A stretch of 64,000 nt of DNA, from positions 124,001-188,000 of the forward strand of contig NZ_WHZU01000004.1 in the NCBI RefSeq assembly GCF_010667655.1, given 5' to 3'. Positions 1 through 8,649 of the stretch are shown one piece after another; the stretch's first letter is position 1; the number at the start of each line of letters is the position of its first letter. This stretch comes from Bifidobacterium saimiriisciurei. Lineage in GTDB: Bacteria; Actinomycetota; Actinomycetes; Actinomycetales; Bifidobacteriaceae. The notes under the pieces were generated by a model. That model did not search any database. It had not been told where the DNA came from and saw only the letters and a list, made by a program, of their open reading frames with translations. The position numbers and the translations under genes were made by a program.

Positions 1-165
1 ATTGGATTCCAGACTTTTGTGATGTATCGCACACCTTGAATCGCTTGGTTGTCGAAGGATGTTGCGCATGTCTTTATAGTTGGGATTTGATATGCAAAGA
101 AAGTATTCATCTATGTTAAGAGATGCAAAATTGTATCAATCTGCGTTGTATCTGAAAAAAAGAAT
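1..165. other. AT-rich left-edge stretch without a gene
   Basis: No convincing coding region is seen here. The stretch is visibly much more AT-rich than the rest of the window. It contains a one-mismatch Crp-type box (TGTGA-TGTATC-GCACA, 18-33). A 63-codon frame starting at TTG 80 runs through the hairpin at 166-198 and into the end of the next gene, so it is unlikely to be a gene. The stretch may be promoter DNA for a gene to the left of the window, or a remnant of acquired DNA. Confidence 0.4.
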
Positions 166-198
166 GACCGTCTATCCCATATATCGGGATAGACGGTC
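166..198 (-). terminator. Rho-independent terminator of the small membrane protein gene
   Basis: A perfect 13-bp inverted repeat, GACCGTCTATCCC (166-178) and GGGATAGACGGTC (186-198), has a 7-base loop. Read on the minus strand it is followed by ATTCTTTTTTT, the classic intrinsic terminator layout, 30 bases after the stop codon of the minus-strand gene at 228-530. Confidence 0.85.
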
Positions 199-227
199 GG
201 TAGTGGTCTGGGCGGCCGAGTCTCTGA

Positions 228-530
228 TTATCGCAGTGCGAACAGGTCCCAGGGGTCGTGGCCGACGATGAACTCGTTGACCGGGCGCAGACGGCCGATG
301 ATGTTGCCTGCGAATGCGGCGATGATGATCGCCCACGACGCCGGCTCGCTGTGGAACATATAGGTGGCCGCCAGCACGCCGATGAGCAGTATGGTCAGAA
401 ACAGCATGACGATGAGCTGCGCGCGGCTCATCATACGGGCCGAACGCGGCAGCGACGCCATCAGCATGCCGATCAGGAACGCGGCGATGGTCAATACGGT
501 GATCAGTGCATAGAACATGGTCACCATCAT
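228..530 (-). CDS. small three-helix membrane protein, function unknown
   Basis: This 100-residue protein is almost entirely hydrophobic. Three membrane segments are visible, at about residues 6-27, 39-59 and 65-81, with a basic loop (PRSARMMSR) between the first two that is probably cytoplasmic. I recognise no domain. The frame has two adjacent ATG codons at its start behind a GGTGAG-like ribosome site. It is followed by a strong intrinsic terminator, which supports its being a real transcription unit. Upstream, 541-698 holds no gene and probably carries its promoter. No function is proposed. Confidence 0.6.
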   Translation of the reverse strand: MMVTMFYALITVLTIAAFLIGMLMASLPRSARMMSRAQLIVMLFLTILLIGVLAATYMFHSEPASWAIIIAAFAGNIIGRLRPVNEFIVGHDPWDLFALR

Positions 531-698
531 CGCTCACCGATTCGACCGCGCACGATCGCTCGTCGTATCCGTCGCCATATGTCGGCGGACGGGGGATGCG
601 CGGTGGATGGGCGAATGGCCGGGGACTGTGGCAGGACCGGCAGACAACCCGGCTGCAAATCCCCGGCCATCCGTCTCGCGAAACCGTCGTCGTTCGCG

Positions 699-1199
699 TT
701 ATTCGATGGAGAACAAGGCCCGGTGGTCTCCGCGGCGTCTGAACTCGTTCACATAACCCATACGCTCCACCGTTGTCTTCGCCAGCGGCTGCGGCAGGTT
801 GTCGGGGGAGAACCAGCCCACGGTGAGGCTTTCGTCGTCGCCGACAAACGGCTCCGCATTGCCGCCCGGCTTCAGCGAGCACAGGAACAGATGATCCATG
901 TACATGGCCTGGTCGCCGTTCGCATACGTGAGCATGACGGTGGAGGACTTGACCGAGACCAGTTCCGCGGGCACGCAGTCCACGCCGGTCTCCTCCTTCA
1001 CTTCGCGCATCACCGTGACGGCCGGCTCCTCGCCCGGCTCGTTGATGCCGTAGACCAGGGCCCATTCGCCCGTGTCGGCGCGGCGGCCGAGCAGCACCCG
1101 GCCCTCGTCGTCCTCCACGTAGGCGGAGACGCCGCTGAGCCACAACGGATCATGCCCGATCTTCTTGCGCAGCTCGAGGATGAACTCGGGGGTCGCCAT
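699..1199 (-). CDS. Nudix hydrolase
   Basis: The 166-residue protein carries a complete Nudix box (GX5EX7REUXEEXGU) at about residues 51-73, ending REVKEETGV, where the glutamates bind the catalytic metal. Nudix enzymes cleave a nucleoside diphosphate linked to another moiety. Substrate cannot be read from the box; the size and domain match the small house-cleaning type. Its ATG lies one base after the TGA of the upstream Xaa-Pro aminopeptidase gene (TGATATG), so the two are co-transcribed and probably translationally coupled. No signal peptide or membrane segment is present, so it is cytoplasmic. Confidence 0.85.
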   Translation of the reverse strand: MATPEFILELRKKIGHDPLWLSGVSAYVEDDEGRVLLGRRADTGEWALVYGINEPGEEPAVTVMREVKEETGVDCVPAELVSVKSSTVMLTYANGDQAMYMDHLFLCSLKPGGNAEPFVGDDESLTVGWFSPDNLPQPLAKTTVERMGYVNEFRRRGDHRALFSIE

Positions 1200-1200
1200 A

Positions 1201-2823
1201 TCAGTCGGCCTCTCCGTCGGCCGTGGCGGAACCGGCCTTCGCCGCCTGCGCGGCCATCCACGCCTCGACGTCGTCGGGCTGCTTCGGGATGGCCTTGCTG
1301 ATCCATTCGGGGCCGTCCTCGGTCATGAGCACGTCATCCTCGATGCGGATGCCGATGCCGCGGTATTCCGGCGGCACGAGCAGGTCGTTCTCCTTGAAGT
1401 AAAGGCCCGGCTCGATGGTGAACGTGATGCCCTGCGTGATCGGACGCTCCTGATACGACTCGAAACGCGCCTGCGCGCAGTCATGCACGTCAAGGCCGAG
1501 ATGATGCGCCACGCCGCAGGCAAGCCAACGACGATGCTGCTGGCCTTCGGGGGAGAGCGACTCCTCCACGCTCACCGGCAGGATGCCGAACTCATGCAGC
1601 GACTCGGCGATCGAACGCATCACCGCGTCGTGGATGTGATGGTAGGTCACACCCGGCCTGGCGGCGTCGAAACCGGCCTGCTGCGCCTTCAACACGGCCT
1701 CATAGAGGCGCCGCTGGAACGGAGTGAACTTGCCGTTCGTCGGGAAGGTTCGCGTGATATCGGCCGTGTACAGGCTGTTGACCTCCACGCCGGCGTCGAT
1801 GAGCAGCAGCTCGCCGCTGCCGATGCTGCCCGTGTTGCGCACCCAGTGCAGCGTGGCCGCGTGCGGACCGGACGCCACGATGGTCTCGTAGCCTTCGTCG
1901 TTGCCCTCCTCGCGGGCGTTCGCATTGAACGCGCCTTCGAGGATGCGTTCGCTGCGCGGCTTGTCGAGCGCACGCGGCAGGGCGGCGAGCATGCGGTCGA
2001 AACCGCGATGGGTGGCGGCCACGGCCTTGCGCAGCTCGCCCACCTCGTACTCGTCCTTGACCATGCGCGCCTCGGCCGCGAACTCGTGCAGACGGTCGTC
2101 GGCCGCACGGTTGCGGTCCGGGTCGTCCCAGCCGTTCTGCTCACGGATGCGCTCCACCTCGCCGGTGACCTGCGGGTCGGCCTCGCGGATCACACGCAGC
2201 TGCACGGCGCCCTCCTCGGGGCCGACGTCCTTGCTCAGCGCATCGTCGAGCTGGGAGATGTCGCGGGTCTCGAGCCCGGTCATCGTGGTGAACTCCTCCA
2301 GACCCGGACGCGCACCCACCCAGTACTCGCCGTAGCCGGAACGGTAGTAGTCCTCGGTGGTCTGGTCGGCGCGGGGCTTGAGGAACAGCGTGGCCGTATG
2401 CGTCCTGCCGGCCTTCGCCTCGGGCGAATCCGGGGCGACCGGGTCGAGCACCAGCACGGCGCCCGCCTCGTAGTCCTCGCCGAGACCCGTGTAGTAGGCG
2501 AACGACGTGTCGGCGCGGAACGCGTAGTCGCAGTCGTTGTTGCGGGCCTTCGGCTGGCCCGCCGGCAGCACGATGCGGCTGTCGGGGAACCGGCGGCCCA
2601 GGGCCTCGAGACGGGCCGGGATGTACTTGCTGGACTCCAGCGGCTTGACGCCGGGATCGACCGCGCCCCAGCCCTCGGTCATGAACGCCTTGAACGACTC
2701 CGACTTCGGGGAGAGCGTACGGTTCGTCACGCGCTCGCCGACCGCCTGCGCCGTCAGCTCCTCCTCATCCGCCTCGTATCGTTTCGCCGCCTGCGCCCTG
2801 CGCGCCTCGTCATCTGCCGACAC
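1201..2823 (-). CDS. pepP: Xaa-Pro aminopeptidase (aminopeptidase P, M24B)
   Basis: The enzyme removes N-terminal residues that precede proline in peptides and acts in the cytoplasm. The 540 residues fit aminopeptidase P. An N-terminal AMP_N domain spans about residues 65-200, followed by the pita-bread catalytic domain. The five dinuclear metal ligands are visible: D342 (LLIDAG), D354 (TADITRT), H440 (HHLGLDVHD), E470 (FTIEPG) and E494 (IRIEDD). The start is GTG at 2823, chosen because AGGAG lies six bases before it. It is the first gene of a two-gene unit with the Nudix hydrolase. The N-terminal 40 residues are a charged extension of unknown role. Confidence 0.92.
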   Translation of the reverse strand: MSADDEARRAQAAKRYEADEEELTAQAVGERVTNRTLSPKSESFKAFMTEGWGAVDPGVKPLESSKYIPARLEALGRRFPDSRIVLPAGQPKARNNDCDYAFRADTSFAYYTGLGEDYEAGAVLVLDPVAPDSPEAKAGRTHTATLFLKPRADQTTEDYYRSGYGEYWVGARPGLEEFTTMTGLETRDISQLDDALSKDVGPEEGAVQLRVIREADPQVTGEVERIREQNGWDDPDRNRAADDRLHEFAAEARMVKDEYEVGELRKAVAATHRGFDRMLAALPRALDKPRSERILEGAFNANAREEGNDEGYETIVASGPHAATLHWVRNTGSIGSGELLLIDAGVEVNSLYTADITRTFPTNGKFTPFQRRLYEAVLKAQQAGFDAARPGVTYHHIHDAVMRSIAESLHEFGILPVSVEESLSPEGQQHRRWLACGVAHHLGLDVHDCAQARFESYQERPITQGITFTIEPGLYFKENDLLVPPEYRGIGIRIEDDVLMTEDGPEWISKAIPKQPDDVEAWMAAQAAKAGSATADGEAD

Positions 2824-3440
2824 CGTCCGCTCCTTTCATGAGAACAGTCAATAACCTCTGCTCATTGTAGGGCCCGAAAGCTGGTCCATCCGTTCACAAA
2901 GACGTCGTTTTCCGCCTCTTCGTGAACGCTTTGACCAAGTGTCCGTTGGATGGAAGACCGTTCGGCCTTATTGCGGCGACACGGAGTGAATGGACACACC
3001 ATTCGATGATTCCGTGCCAGGAAATCGTGGCGGGGAACGTCGATGACGTACGGATTTGGATTCCGTGGCAAAACCATAGCCCGTCGGCCGATGGGGAACG
3101 TTGAAATCATGCGGTTCTGTATTGAAAAGGTACGGGGAATCCTGGCAGGGAGCGATGAAAAAGGGAGTTTCGTTTTTGTGTGACAGGGAATTGTGGCAAG
3201 GAATGGCAGGATGAGGTACTTTGGCACTCCGTGCCAAGGAATCACGCTACGGAATGGAATTTTGACGGTGATGAATGTTCCATGGCACCGTGCTCATGCG
3301 GAAAGGCTTGATTCTTCGGGAATACGCGGCGGATGTTCGCCCACGCCGTAGCGGGGTAGGTCGGTCACGGCGATTGCCTAGAATACATCGAGCGAAAAAG
3401 TAAGTGATTCGACGCCCTGACGGGGCAATGAAGGCGGAGT
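2824..3440. repeat. gene-free 617-bp region with degenerate TGGCA/GGAAT repeats
   Basis: No gene is convincing between pepP and folC. Between about 3008 and 3245 a degenerate unit recurs, close to GGAATYNTGGCA and its near-mirror GATTCCGTGCCA, at about 3008, 3059, 3136, 3186, 3203 and 3223. One copy forms a perfect hairpin, TTGGCAC-TCC-GTGCCAA (3221-3237). A 127-codon minus-strand frame (2862-3245) has codon content dictated by these repeats (PCH, VPRHDFLAR) and no known motif. The right end (about 3379-3384, TAGAAT) probably holds the folC promoter. The pepP promoter should lie near 2824-2900 on the minus strand. Confidence 0.45.
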
Positions 3441-4874
3441 ATGTCGTTCGAACATCCCAACAGGGAGGGCAAGACCCTCGACGAAGTGTACCGTACGATC
3501 ATGGGTCGTGCCCCGGAGCATGACTTCGATCCGAAGATTGACCGCATGGCCGAGATCATGGACATGCTGGGCAATCCCCAGCAGTCGTTCCGCGTGGTGC
3601 ATATCACCGGCACCAACGGCAAGGGGTCCACGGCCCGCATGGTCGAATCCCTGTGCCGCCACTACGGCCTGCGCACCGGCCTGTATACGTCGCCGCATGT
3701 GGAGAAGGTGACCGAACGCATCCGCATCGACGGGCAGCAGCTCTCCGACGACGAGTTCATCGACATCTGGGATCAGGTCAAGGGCTTCATCGACATGCTC
3801 GACGCCAAGTCCGCCAAGCTCGGCGACCCGAAGATGAGCTTCTTCGAGGTGCTCACCACCATGGCGTTCTGGGCGTTCGCCGACGCCCCGGTCGACGTCG
3901 CCGTCGTCGAGGTCGGCATGGGCGGCCTGTGGGACGCCACCAATGTGCTTGATGGCGACGCCTCCATCATCGGTCCGGTCGACATGGACCACATGCAGTG
4001 GCTGGGCGACACCATCGAACAGATCGCCGAGCAGAAGGCCGGCATCATCAAGTCGAACTCCACCGTGATCGTCGGCCCCCAGCCGCACGCCGAACAGGTC
4101 ATGCCGATCATCGAACGCACCGCGCAGGAGAAGCACGCGCAGGGACTGGTGCGTGACGGCGAGGAGATGGAGGTCGTCTCCCGCAAGCCCGCGGTCGGCG
4201 GCCAGCTCGTCACGCTGCGTACGCCCAACGGCCTGTACGAGGACGTCCCCGTCTCCATGTTCGGCGAGCACCAGGCGCACAACGCGCTGAGCGCCCTGGC
4301 CGCGGCCGAGGTGGTGGTGCCGGTCAACGGTCCGCTCGACGGCGACGTCGTCGCCGAATCGCTGAGCTCCGTCAAGGTGCCGGGCCGCATCGAGGTGGTC
4401 CGCACCTCGCCGACCATCATCGTGGACGGCGGCCACAACCTCAACGCCGTCAACGCGCTGCGTGACGCCATCGAGGAGAACTTCGACTTCCAGCAGCTCG
4501 TCGGCGTGGTCTCCATGATGGCCGACAAGGACGTGGAGGACGTGCTCGGCGTGCTCGAGCCCATGCTCGACACCATCGTCGTCACCGAGAACTCGTGGAA
4601 GGGCCGCGTCATGTCGGCCGAGGACCTGGAGAAGATCGCCATCGACGTGTTCGGAGAGGATCGCGTGATCCGCAAGGACTTCCTGCCCGACGCCATCCAG
4701 ACGGCCGTCGACCTCGTCGACGCCGCCGACGAGACGGGGGTCGGCTACGGCCACGGCGTGCTTGTCTGCGGCAGCTTCGTCACCGCCGGCGACGCCCGTC
4801 ACCTGCTCAAGGAGCAGATGAACGAGGACCTGAAGAAGCCGAAGTCCGAACGCGCCGATTCCGGGCGGAACTGA
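3441..4874 (+). CDS. folC: bifunctional dihydrofolate synthase / folylpolyglutamate synthase
   Basis: The enzyme ligates glutamate to dihydropteroate and adds further gamma-linked glutamates to folates, an ATP-dependent Mur-ligase-type reaction in the cytoplasm. The 477-residue protein shows the FolC P-loop HITGTNGKGST (about 54-64), the SPH-type folate loop (TSPHVEKVTERI), an ALNP-like equivalent further on and the C-terminal ligase domain with VDGGHN. The ATG at 3441 follows AAGGCGGAG closely. A small hairpin and 70 bases separate it from smc on the same strand. The extended N-terminus (about 50 residues before the P-loop) is usual for actinobacterial FolC. Confidence 0.93.
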   Translation: MSFEHPNREGKTLDEVYRTIMGRAPEHDFDPKIDRMAEIMDMLGNPQQSFRVVHITGTNGKGSTARMVESLCRHYGLRTGLYTSPHVEKVTERIRIDGQQLSDDEFIDIWDQVKGFIDMLDAKSAKLGDPKMSFFEVLTTMAFWAFADAPVDVAVVEVGMGGLWDATNVLDGDASIIGPVDMDHMQWLGDTIEQIAEQKAGIIKSNSTVIVGPQPHAEQVMPIIERTAQEKHAQGLVRDGEEMEVVSRKPAVGGQLVTLRTPNGLYEDVPVSMFGEHQAHNALSALAAAEVVVPVNGPLDGDVVAESLSSVKVPGRIEVVRTSPTIIVDGGHNLNAVNALRDAIEENFDFQQLVGVVSMMADKDVEDVLGVLEPMLDTIVVTENSWKGRVMSAEDLEKIAIDVFGEDRVIRKDFLPDAIQTAVDLVDAADETGVGYGHGVLVCGSFVTAGDARHLLKEQMNEDLKKPKSERADSGRN

Positions 4875-4898
4875 ACGAGACGTCCCGTCATGCACCAC

Positions 4899-4919
4899 GG
4901 CGCCGCCACGCGCGGCGCC
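4899..4919 (+). other. hairpin between folC and smc
   Basis: GGCGCCGC (4899-4906) and GCGGCGCC (4912-4919) form a perfect 8-bp stem with a 5-base loop. No T-tract follows, so it may be only a weak terminator or pause site. Just after it a 10-base direct repeat, ATCACCATAT, occurs at 4923-4932 and 4937-4946, the second copy overlapping the smc start codon. Confidence 0.4.
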
Positions 4920-4944
4920 CAGATCACCATATAGGCATCACCAT

Positions 4945-7900
4945 ATGTATCTCAAGGAACTCACGCTCAAGGGGTTCAAATCCTTCGCGTCGGCCACCAC
5001 GCTGCGGTTCGAGCCGGGAATCACCGCCGTGGTCGGTCCCAATGGGTCCGGCAAATCCAACATCGTCGACGCCCTGACCTGGGTCATGGGCGAGCAGGGG
5101 GCCAGGAACCTCCGCGGCACCTCCATGGAGGACGTCATCTTTGCGGGCACGTCCTCCAAACCGCCGTTGGGACGCGCGCAGGTGAGCCTCACCATCGACA
5201 ACACCGACCGCACGCTCGACATCGACTACACGGAAGTCACCATCACCCGCACGATCTTCCGCAACGGCGGCTCGGAATACGCCATCAACGGCTCCCCATG
5301 CCGACTGCTCGACATCCAGGAGCTGCTCAGCGACACCGGCCTCGGCTCGCACATGCATGTGATCGTGGGCCAGGGGCGGCTCGACCAGATCCTGCGCGCC
5401 GACCCCTCCGGCCACCGCGCCTTCATCGAGGAGGCCGCCGGCATCCTTAAGCACCGCAAGCGCAAGGAACGCGCGCTGCGCAAGCTCGCCGCCACGCAGA
5501 CGAACCTCTCCCGACTCGACGACCTGCTCGGCGAGATTCGCCGGCAGATGGGACCGCTCGGACGACAGGCCCGCGTCTCCCGCCGCGCCGACGCCATACA
5601 GATCGCCCTGCGCGACGCCCAGGCGAGACTGCTGGCCGACGACGCATCCCAAATCATCAGTCGCCGCGACGATATACGCGGCCGGCTCACGAAGGTCCGT
5701 GGCGAACTCTCCGGACTGCAGCGAGAGATGGCGAGCGTCAGACTGCGCATCGAGCAGGCCGAGAACGCCTCGCGCGCGGCCAGCCCCGAAATATCGAGAC
5801 TCACCGGCATCTGGCATGAGATGGGGCAGATACAGGAGCGCCTGCGCTCCCTGCGCTCCCTCGCCGAGGAGCGCCGACGCTCATTCGAGGAACAAATCGC
5901 CACCGACTTCGGCGACGACCCGCAGATGCTCGACAACCGCGCAGACGAGCTTGCCGCCCAGGCACGGCAGCGCGAACGGGAGACCGACGAACTGCGCCGG
6001 GAGCTCGACGGCATCATCGAGCGGCGTTCCGACACTGAGCGGCGCCTCGCATCGCTGCAACGGACCGGCGAGGAACTGCGCACGGCCACACGGCAGCGCG
6101 AATCGCAGCGGGCGTCCCTGCGCGAGCGCATAGCCCGCGAGGAGGCGATGGCACAGGCAGCGGCCATACGCCACGACGACGCCATCGCCCAACGTGACGC
6201 ATTGGCCTCCGACCTTGCCGCCGCAACGGACGCGTTGCATACGGCTCAGGCCGCGGCCACGGAATCCGGCGACGACGAGACGGCTCTGGCCAAGGCAAGG
6301 CACGATCTTTCGCAGGCAAACGTCGCCGCCGGCGATATGGAAAACCATCTGCGCAGCCTTGACACGGACATCGCCTCGCTGCAGGCCAAGGCCGAGGCGC
6401 TCGCCGACACGTTGGCGAGCCGCGGCTCCTCGACGGTGTGGGAGAGGAACCGTTCATTGCCGACATTGGGACGGCTCGTGGACTTCATCCACGTCTCCGA
6501 CGGCTGGGAGGACGCCATCTCCCATGCGCTCGGCGATTTCGCCGGCGCCATGGTCGTACCCGACGACGACGGCATGCTCGCCGCACTGCGACAGGCCGTC
6601 GACGACCGCATGGGCAAAGCCGCGATAGTGCGGCCGGACATGGACGCCGACCATGACGGCGACAACCGTTCGGATGATACGGCCGATGCCGGGATGATTC
6701 CGGCGTCGGCGCTGATCGGCGCCAATCCCCGTGCCGAGGACGAGGGAATCGCGCACGCGGTCGTGCATGCGGTGATTATGCTGCTCGACGACGTCGCATT
6801 CGTGCACACCAGGCAGGAGGCGCTGGACGCCATGGCCCGCGGGCATCACCGTGCGGTGACGATTCGCGGCGAGGTGTTCCAGCAGGGCGTCGCCGCCACG
6901 GGAGGCACGGCGTCATCCCACAGCGACCTGAGTCTGGCCGCACGCCGTGACAAGGCCATCGCGCGGGCCGTCGAACTGCAGTCTGAACGCGAACGCATCG
7001 TCGGTCGCCTCGACGAGGCGCAGCGAGCCGTCGACGCCGCCGCGAGGCGCGTGCAGCAGGAACAGGACGCACTCACCGAGCGCAGGATGCAGGCGAAGCA
7101 GGCCGCCGCCGCCGTGCGCGCGGCGCGGCATGACGTCGAATCGTTGGGTTGCGCCATGGATGCGGCTGAGCAGAAGATCATGCGGCTCGTCGAGGAGAGC
7201 AAGGCCCATCTGGCGGCGGTGCAGGACCTGCGCGAAGCATTGCAGGCGTTGGAGAACACCGAAGACGTGGATGCGGACATCGATGCGCTCGCCGGGCGCG
7301 AGCGTGAGCTTGCGGCCTCGCTCGCGTCCGTTCGGGAGACCGAGCTTGCGACCACCATGCGGTGGAAGGACGCCGGACGTGAGGCCGCCTCATATCGCCG
7401 TCAGGAGACGCTGCTGAGGGACAATGCCGAACGCAGTCGACGCCGGCGGACGGAGCTCGAGGCATCGAACCGCCGCCGGCGCGAACAGGCCGCGCAGGCC
7501 GCCGGCGTCGCCGCCATGGCCGCCATGGCAGCGGAAAGCCTCTCCGCGAGGATCGCGGCGGTGGAGACGCGACGCGAGGAGCTCCAGCGGGAGTCCTCGG
7601 TGCATGACGACGAGCTTGCGGGCCTTAGGGCCCGTCGCGACGAACTCGAGCCGCAGGTGGCCGAACTCCAGCGCAGCGAGCATTCGCTGGACGTGGACCG
7701 CGAGCGCCTGACGACGCGGTACGACGAGCTTGCCGGACGGATATCGGATGCACTGGGCATGACGTTCGACGAGGCCATCGCGCAATACGGTCCCGACAGG
7801 CCCGTGCCGGTCGTCGACTCCGATGGTGAGGTGACCGGCGGCATGCTGTATGTGCGCGAGGAGCAGGAGCGCAGGCTGGAGCAGGCCCGTCGCGACCTGG

Positions 7901-8529
7901 CCAGACTCGGCAGGGTCAATCCGCTGGCCACGGAGGAGTTCGAGGCGTTGCAGGCCCGCAACAAGTACCTCAACGAGCAGCGCAACGATGTCGTCAAGTC
8001 GCGCGACGATCTGATGACGCTGGTGGATGAGCTCGACCGGACGATGATCGACGTGTTCCGCAAGGCCTTCGACGACACCGCCAAGGCGTTCGAGCGCATG
8101 TTCGCCGTGCTGTTCCCCGGCGGTCAGGGCTCGCTTGTGCTCGAGAACCCCGACGATCTGCTGTCCACGGGCGTGCTGGTGCGGGCCAGGCCCGCCGGCA
8201 AGCGGGTGCGTCAGCTGAGCCTGCTTTCCGGAGGCGAACGGTCGTTGACCGCGCTGGCGTTCCTGTTCGCCATCTTCGAGGCGCGTCCCAGCCCGTTCTA
8301 TGTGATGGACGAGGTCGAGGCCGCTCTTGACGACGTGAACCTCACGCGTCTGCTCAACGCGTTCGATGAGCTGCGTGAGCATGCGCAGCTCATCGTCATC
8401 ACGCATCAGCAGCGCACCATGGGCGTCGCCGATGCGCTGTATGGGGTCACCATGCGTGCGGACGGCGTCACCGCCGTGGTCTCGCAGCGGATGGGGCATT
8501 CCCCGGAACGGATAGCCGAGGGAGAATAG
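4945..8529 (+). CDS. smc: chromosome segregation ATPase SMC
   Basis: SMC dimers with ScpA and ScpB organise and separate sister chromosomes. At 1194 residues the protein has the usual length. Seen in order: N-terminal ATPase half with Walker A GPNGSGKS (31-38), a first coiled coil rich in R/E/A heptads (about 165-480), a hinge (about 495-660), a second coiled coil (about 670-1020) and the C-terminal half with the ABC signature LSGGERSL (about 1093) and Walker B FYVMDEVEAALDD (about 1119). Its partners ScpA and ScpB lie about 32 kb away (40421-41880). No Shine-Dalgarno is seen before ATG 4945, while TATAGG sits nine bases upstream (4930-4935), so an internal promoter making a leaderless message is possible. 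Confidence 0.95.
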   Translation: MYLKELTLKGFKSFASATTLRFEPGITAVVGPNGSGKSNIVDALTWVMGEQGARNLRGTSMEDVIFAGTSSKPPLGRAQVSLTIDNTDRTLDIDYTEVTITRTIFRNGGSEYAINGSPCRLLDIQELLSDTGLGSHMHVIVGQGRLDQILRADPSGHRAFIEEAAGILKHRKRKERALRKLAATQTNLSRLDDLLGEIRRQMGPLGRQARVSRRADAIQIALRDAQARLLADDASQIISRRDDIRGRLTKVRGELSGLQREMASVRLRIEQAENASRAASPEISRLTGIWHEMGQIQERLRSLRSLAEERRRSFEEQIATDFGDDPQMLDNRADELAAQARQRERETDELRRELDGIIERRSDTERRLASLQRTGEELRTATRQRESQRASLRERIAREEAMAQAAAIRHDDAIAQRDALASDLAAATDALHTAQAAATESGDDETALAKARHDLSQANVAAGDMENHLRSLDTDIASLQAKAEALADTLASRGSSTVWERNRSLPTLGRLVDFIHVSDGWEDAISHALGDFAGAMVVPDDDGMLAALRQAVDDRMGKAAIVRPDMDADHDGDNRSDDTADAGMIPASALIGANPRAEDEGIAHAVVHAVIMLLDDVAFVHTRQEALDAMARGHHRAVTIRGEVFQQGVAATGGTASSHSDLSLAARRDKAIARAVELQSERERIVGRLDEAQRAVDAAARRVQQEQDALTERRMQAKQAAAAVRAARHDVESLGCAMDAAEQKIMRLVEESKAHLAAVQDLREALQALENTEDVDADIDALAGRERELAASLASVRETELATTMRWKDAGREAASYRRQETLLRDNAERSRRRRTELEASNRRRREQAAQAAGVAAMAAMAAESLSARIAAVETRREELQRESSVHDDELAGLRARRDELEPQVAELQRSEHSLDVDRERLTTRYDELAGRISDALGMTFDEAIAQYGPDRPVPVVDSDGEVTGGMLYVREEQERRLEQARRDLARLGRVNPLATEEFEALQARNKYLNEQRNDVVKSRDDLMTLVDELDRTMIDVFRKAFDDTAKAFERMFAVLFPGGQGSLVLENPDDLLSTGVLVRARPAGKRVRQLSLLSGGERSLTALAFLFAIFEARPSPFYVMDEVEAALDDVNLTRLLNAFDELREHAQLIVITHQQRTMGVADALYGVTMRADGVTAVVSQRMGHSPERIAEGE

Positions 8530-8574
8530 CCGGAGAATAGCCCTGGACGGACGGCCCTGAACGAATATGAAAGT

Positions 8575-8608
8575 GGGGCGGGAGGATTCGTTGGATCCAT
8601 CCCGCCCC
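8575..8608. terminator. hairpin between convergent smc and ATP-grasp gene
   Basis: GGGGCGGGA (8575-8583) and TCCCGCCCC (8600-8608) form a perfect 9-bp GC-rich stem with a 16-base loop. It lies between the stop codons of two convergent genes. No strong T-tract is present on either side, so it is called on position and stability. Confidence 0.5.
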
Positions 8609-8649
8609 GCCTCGCATCTGCCGTAGGGAGACGCCGTTCCCGAAGATTT

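Noticed and set aside
80..271. 63-codon plus-strand frame starting with TTG
   Set aside because: It has no ribosome site, passes through a strong terminator hairpin and overlaps the end of the minus-strand membrane protein gene; its composition follows the two very different DNA stretches it crosses.
258..1301. 347-codon plus-strand frame
   Set aside because: It is antisense to the membrane protein and Nudix genes; the product is rich in H, R, D and Q as expected from the wrong strand of high-GC DNA, while the Nudix box is on the minus strand.
1165..2841. 558-codon plus-strand frame
   Set aside because: It lies opposite pepP, whose metal ligands are all in place; the plus product has no recognisable motif.
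2862..3245. 127-codon minus-strand frame
   Set aside because: It runs through degenerate DNA repeats that dictate its sequence; no ribosome site or known domain. Kept as part of the repeat region rather than as a gene.
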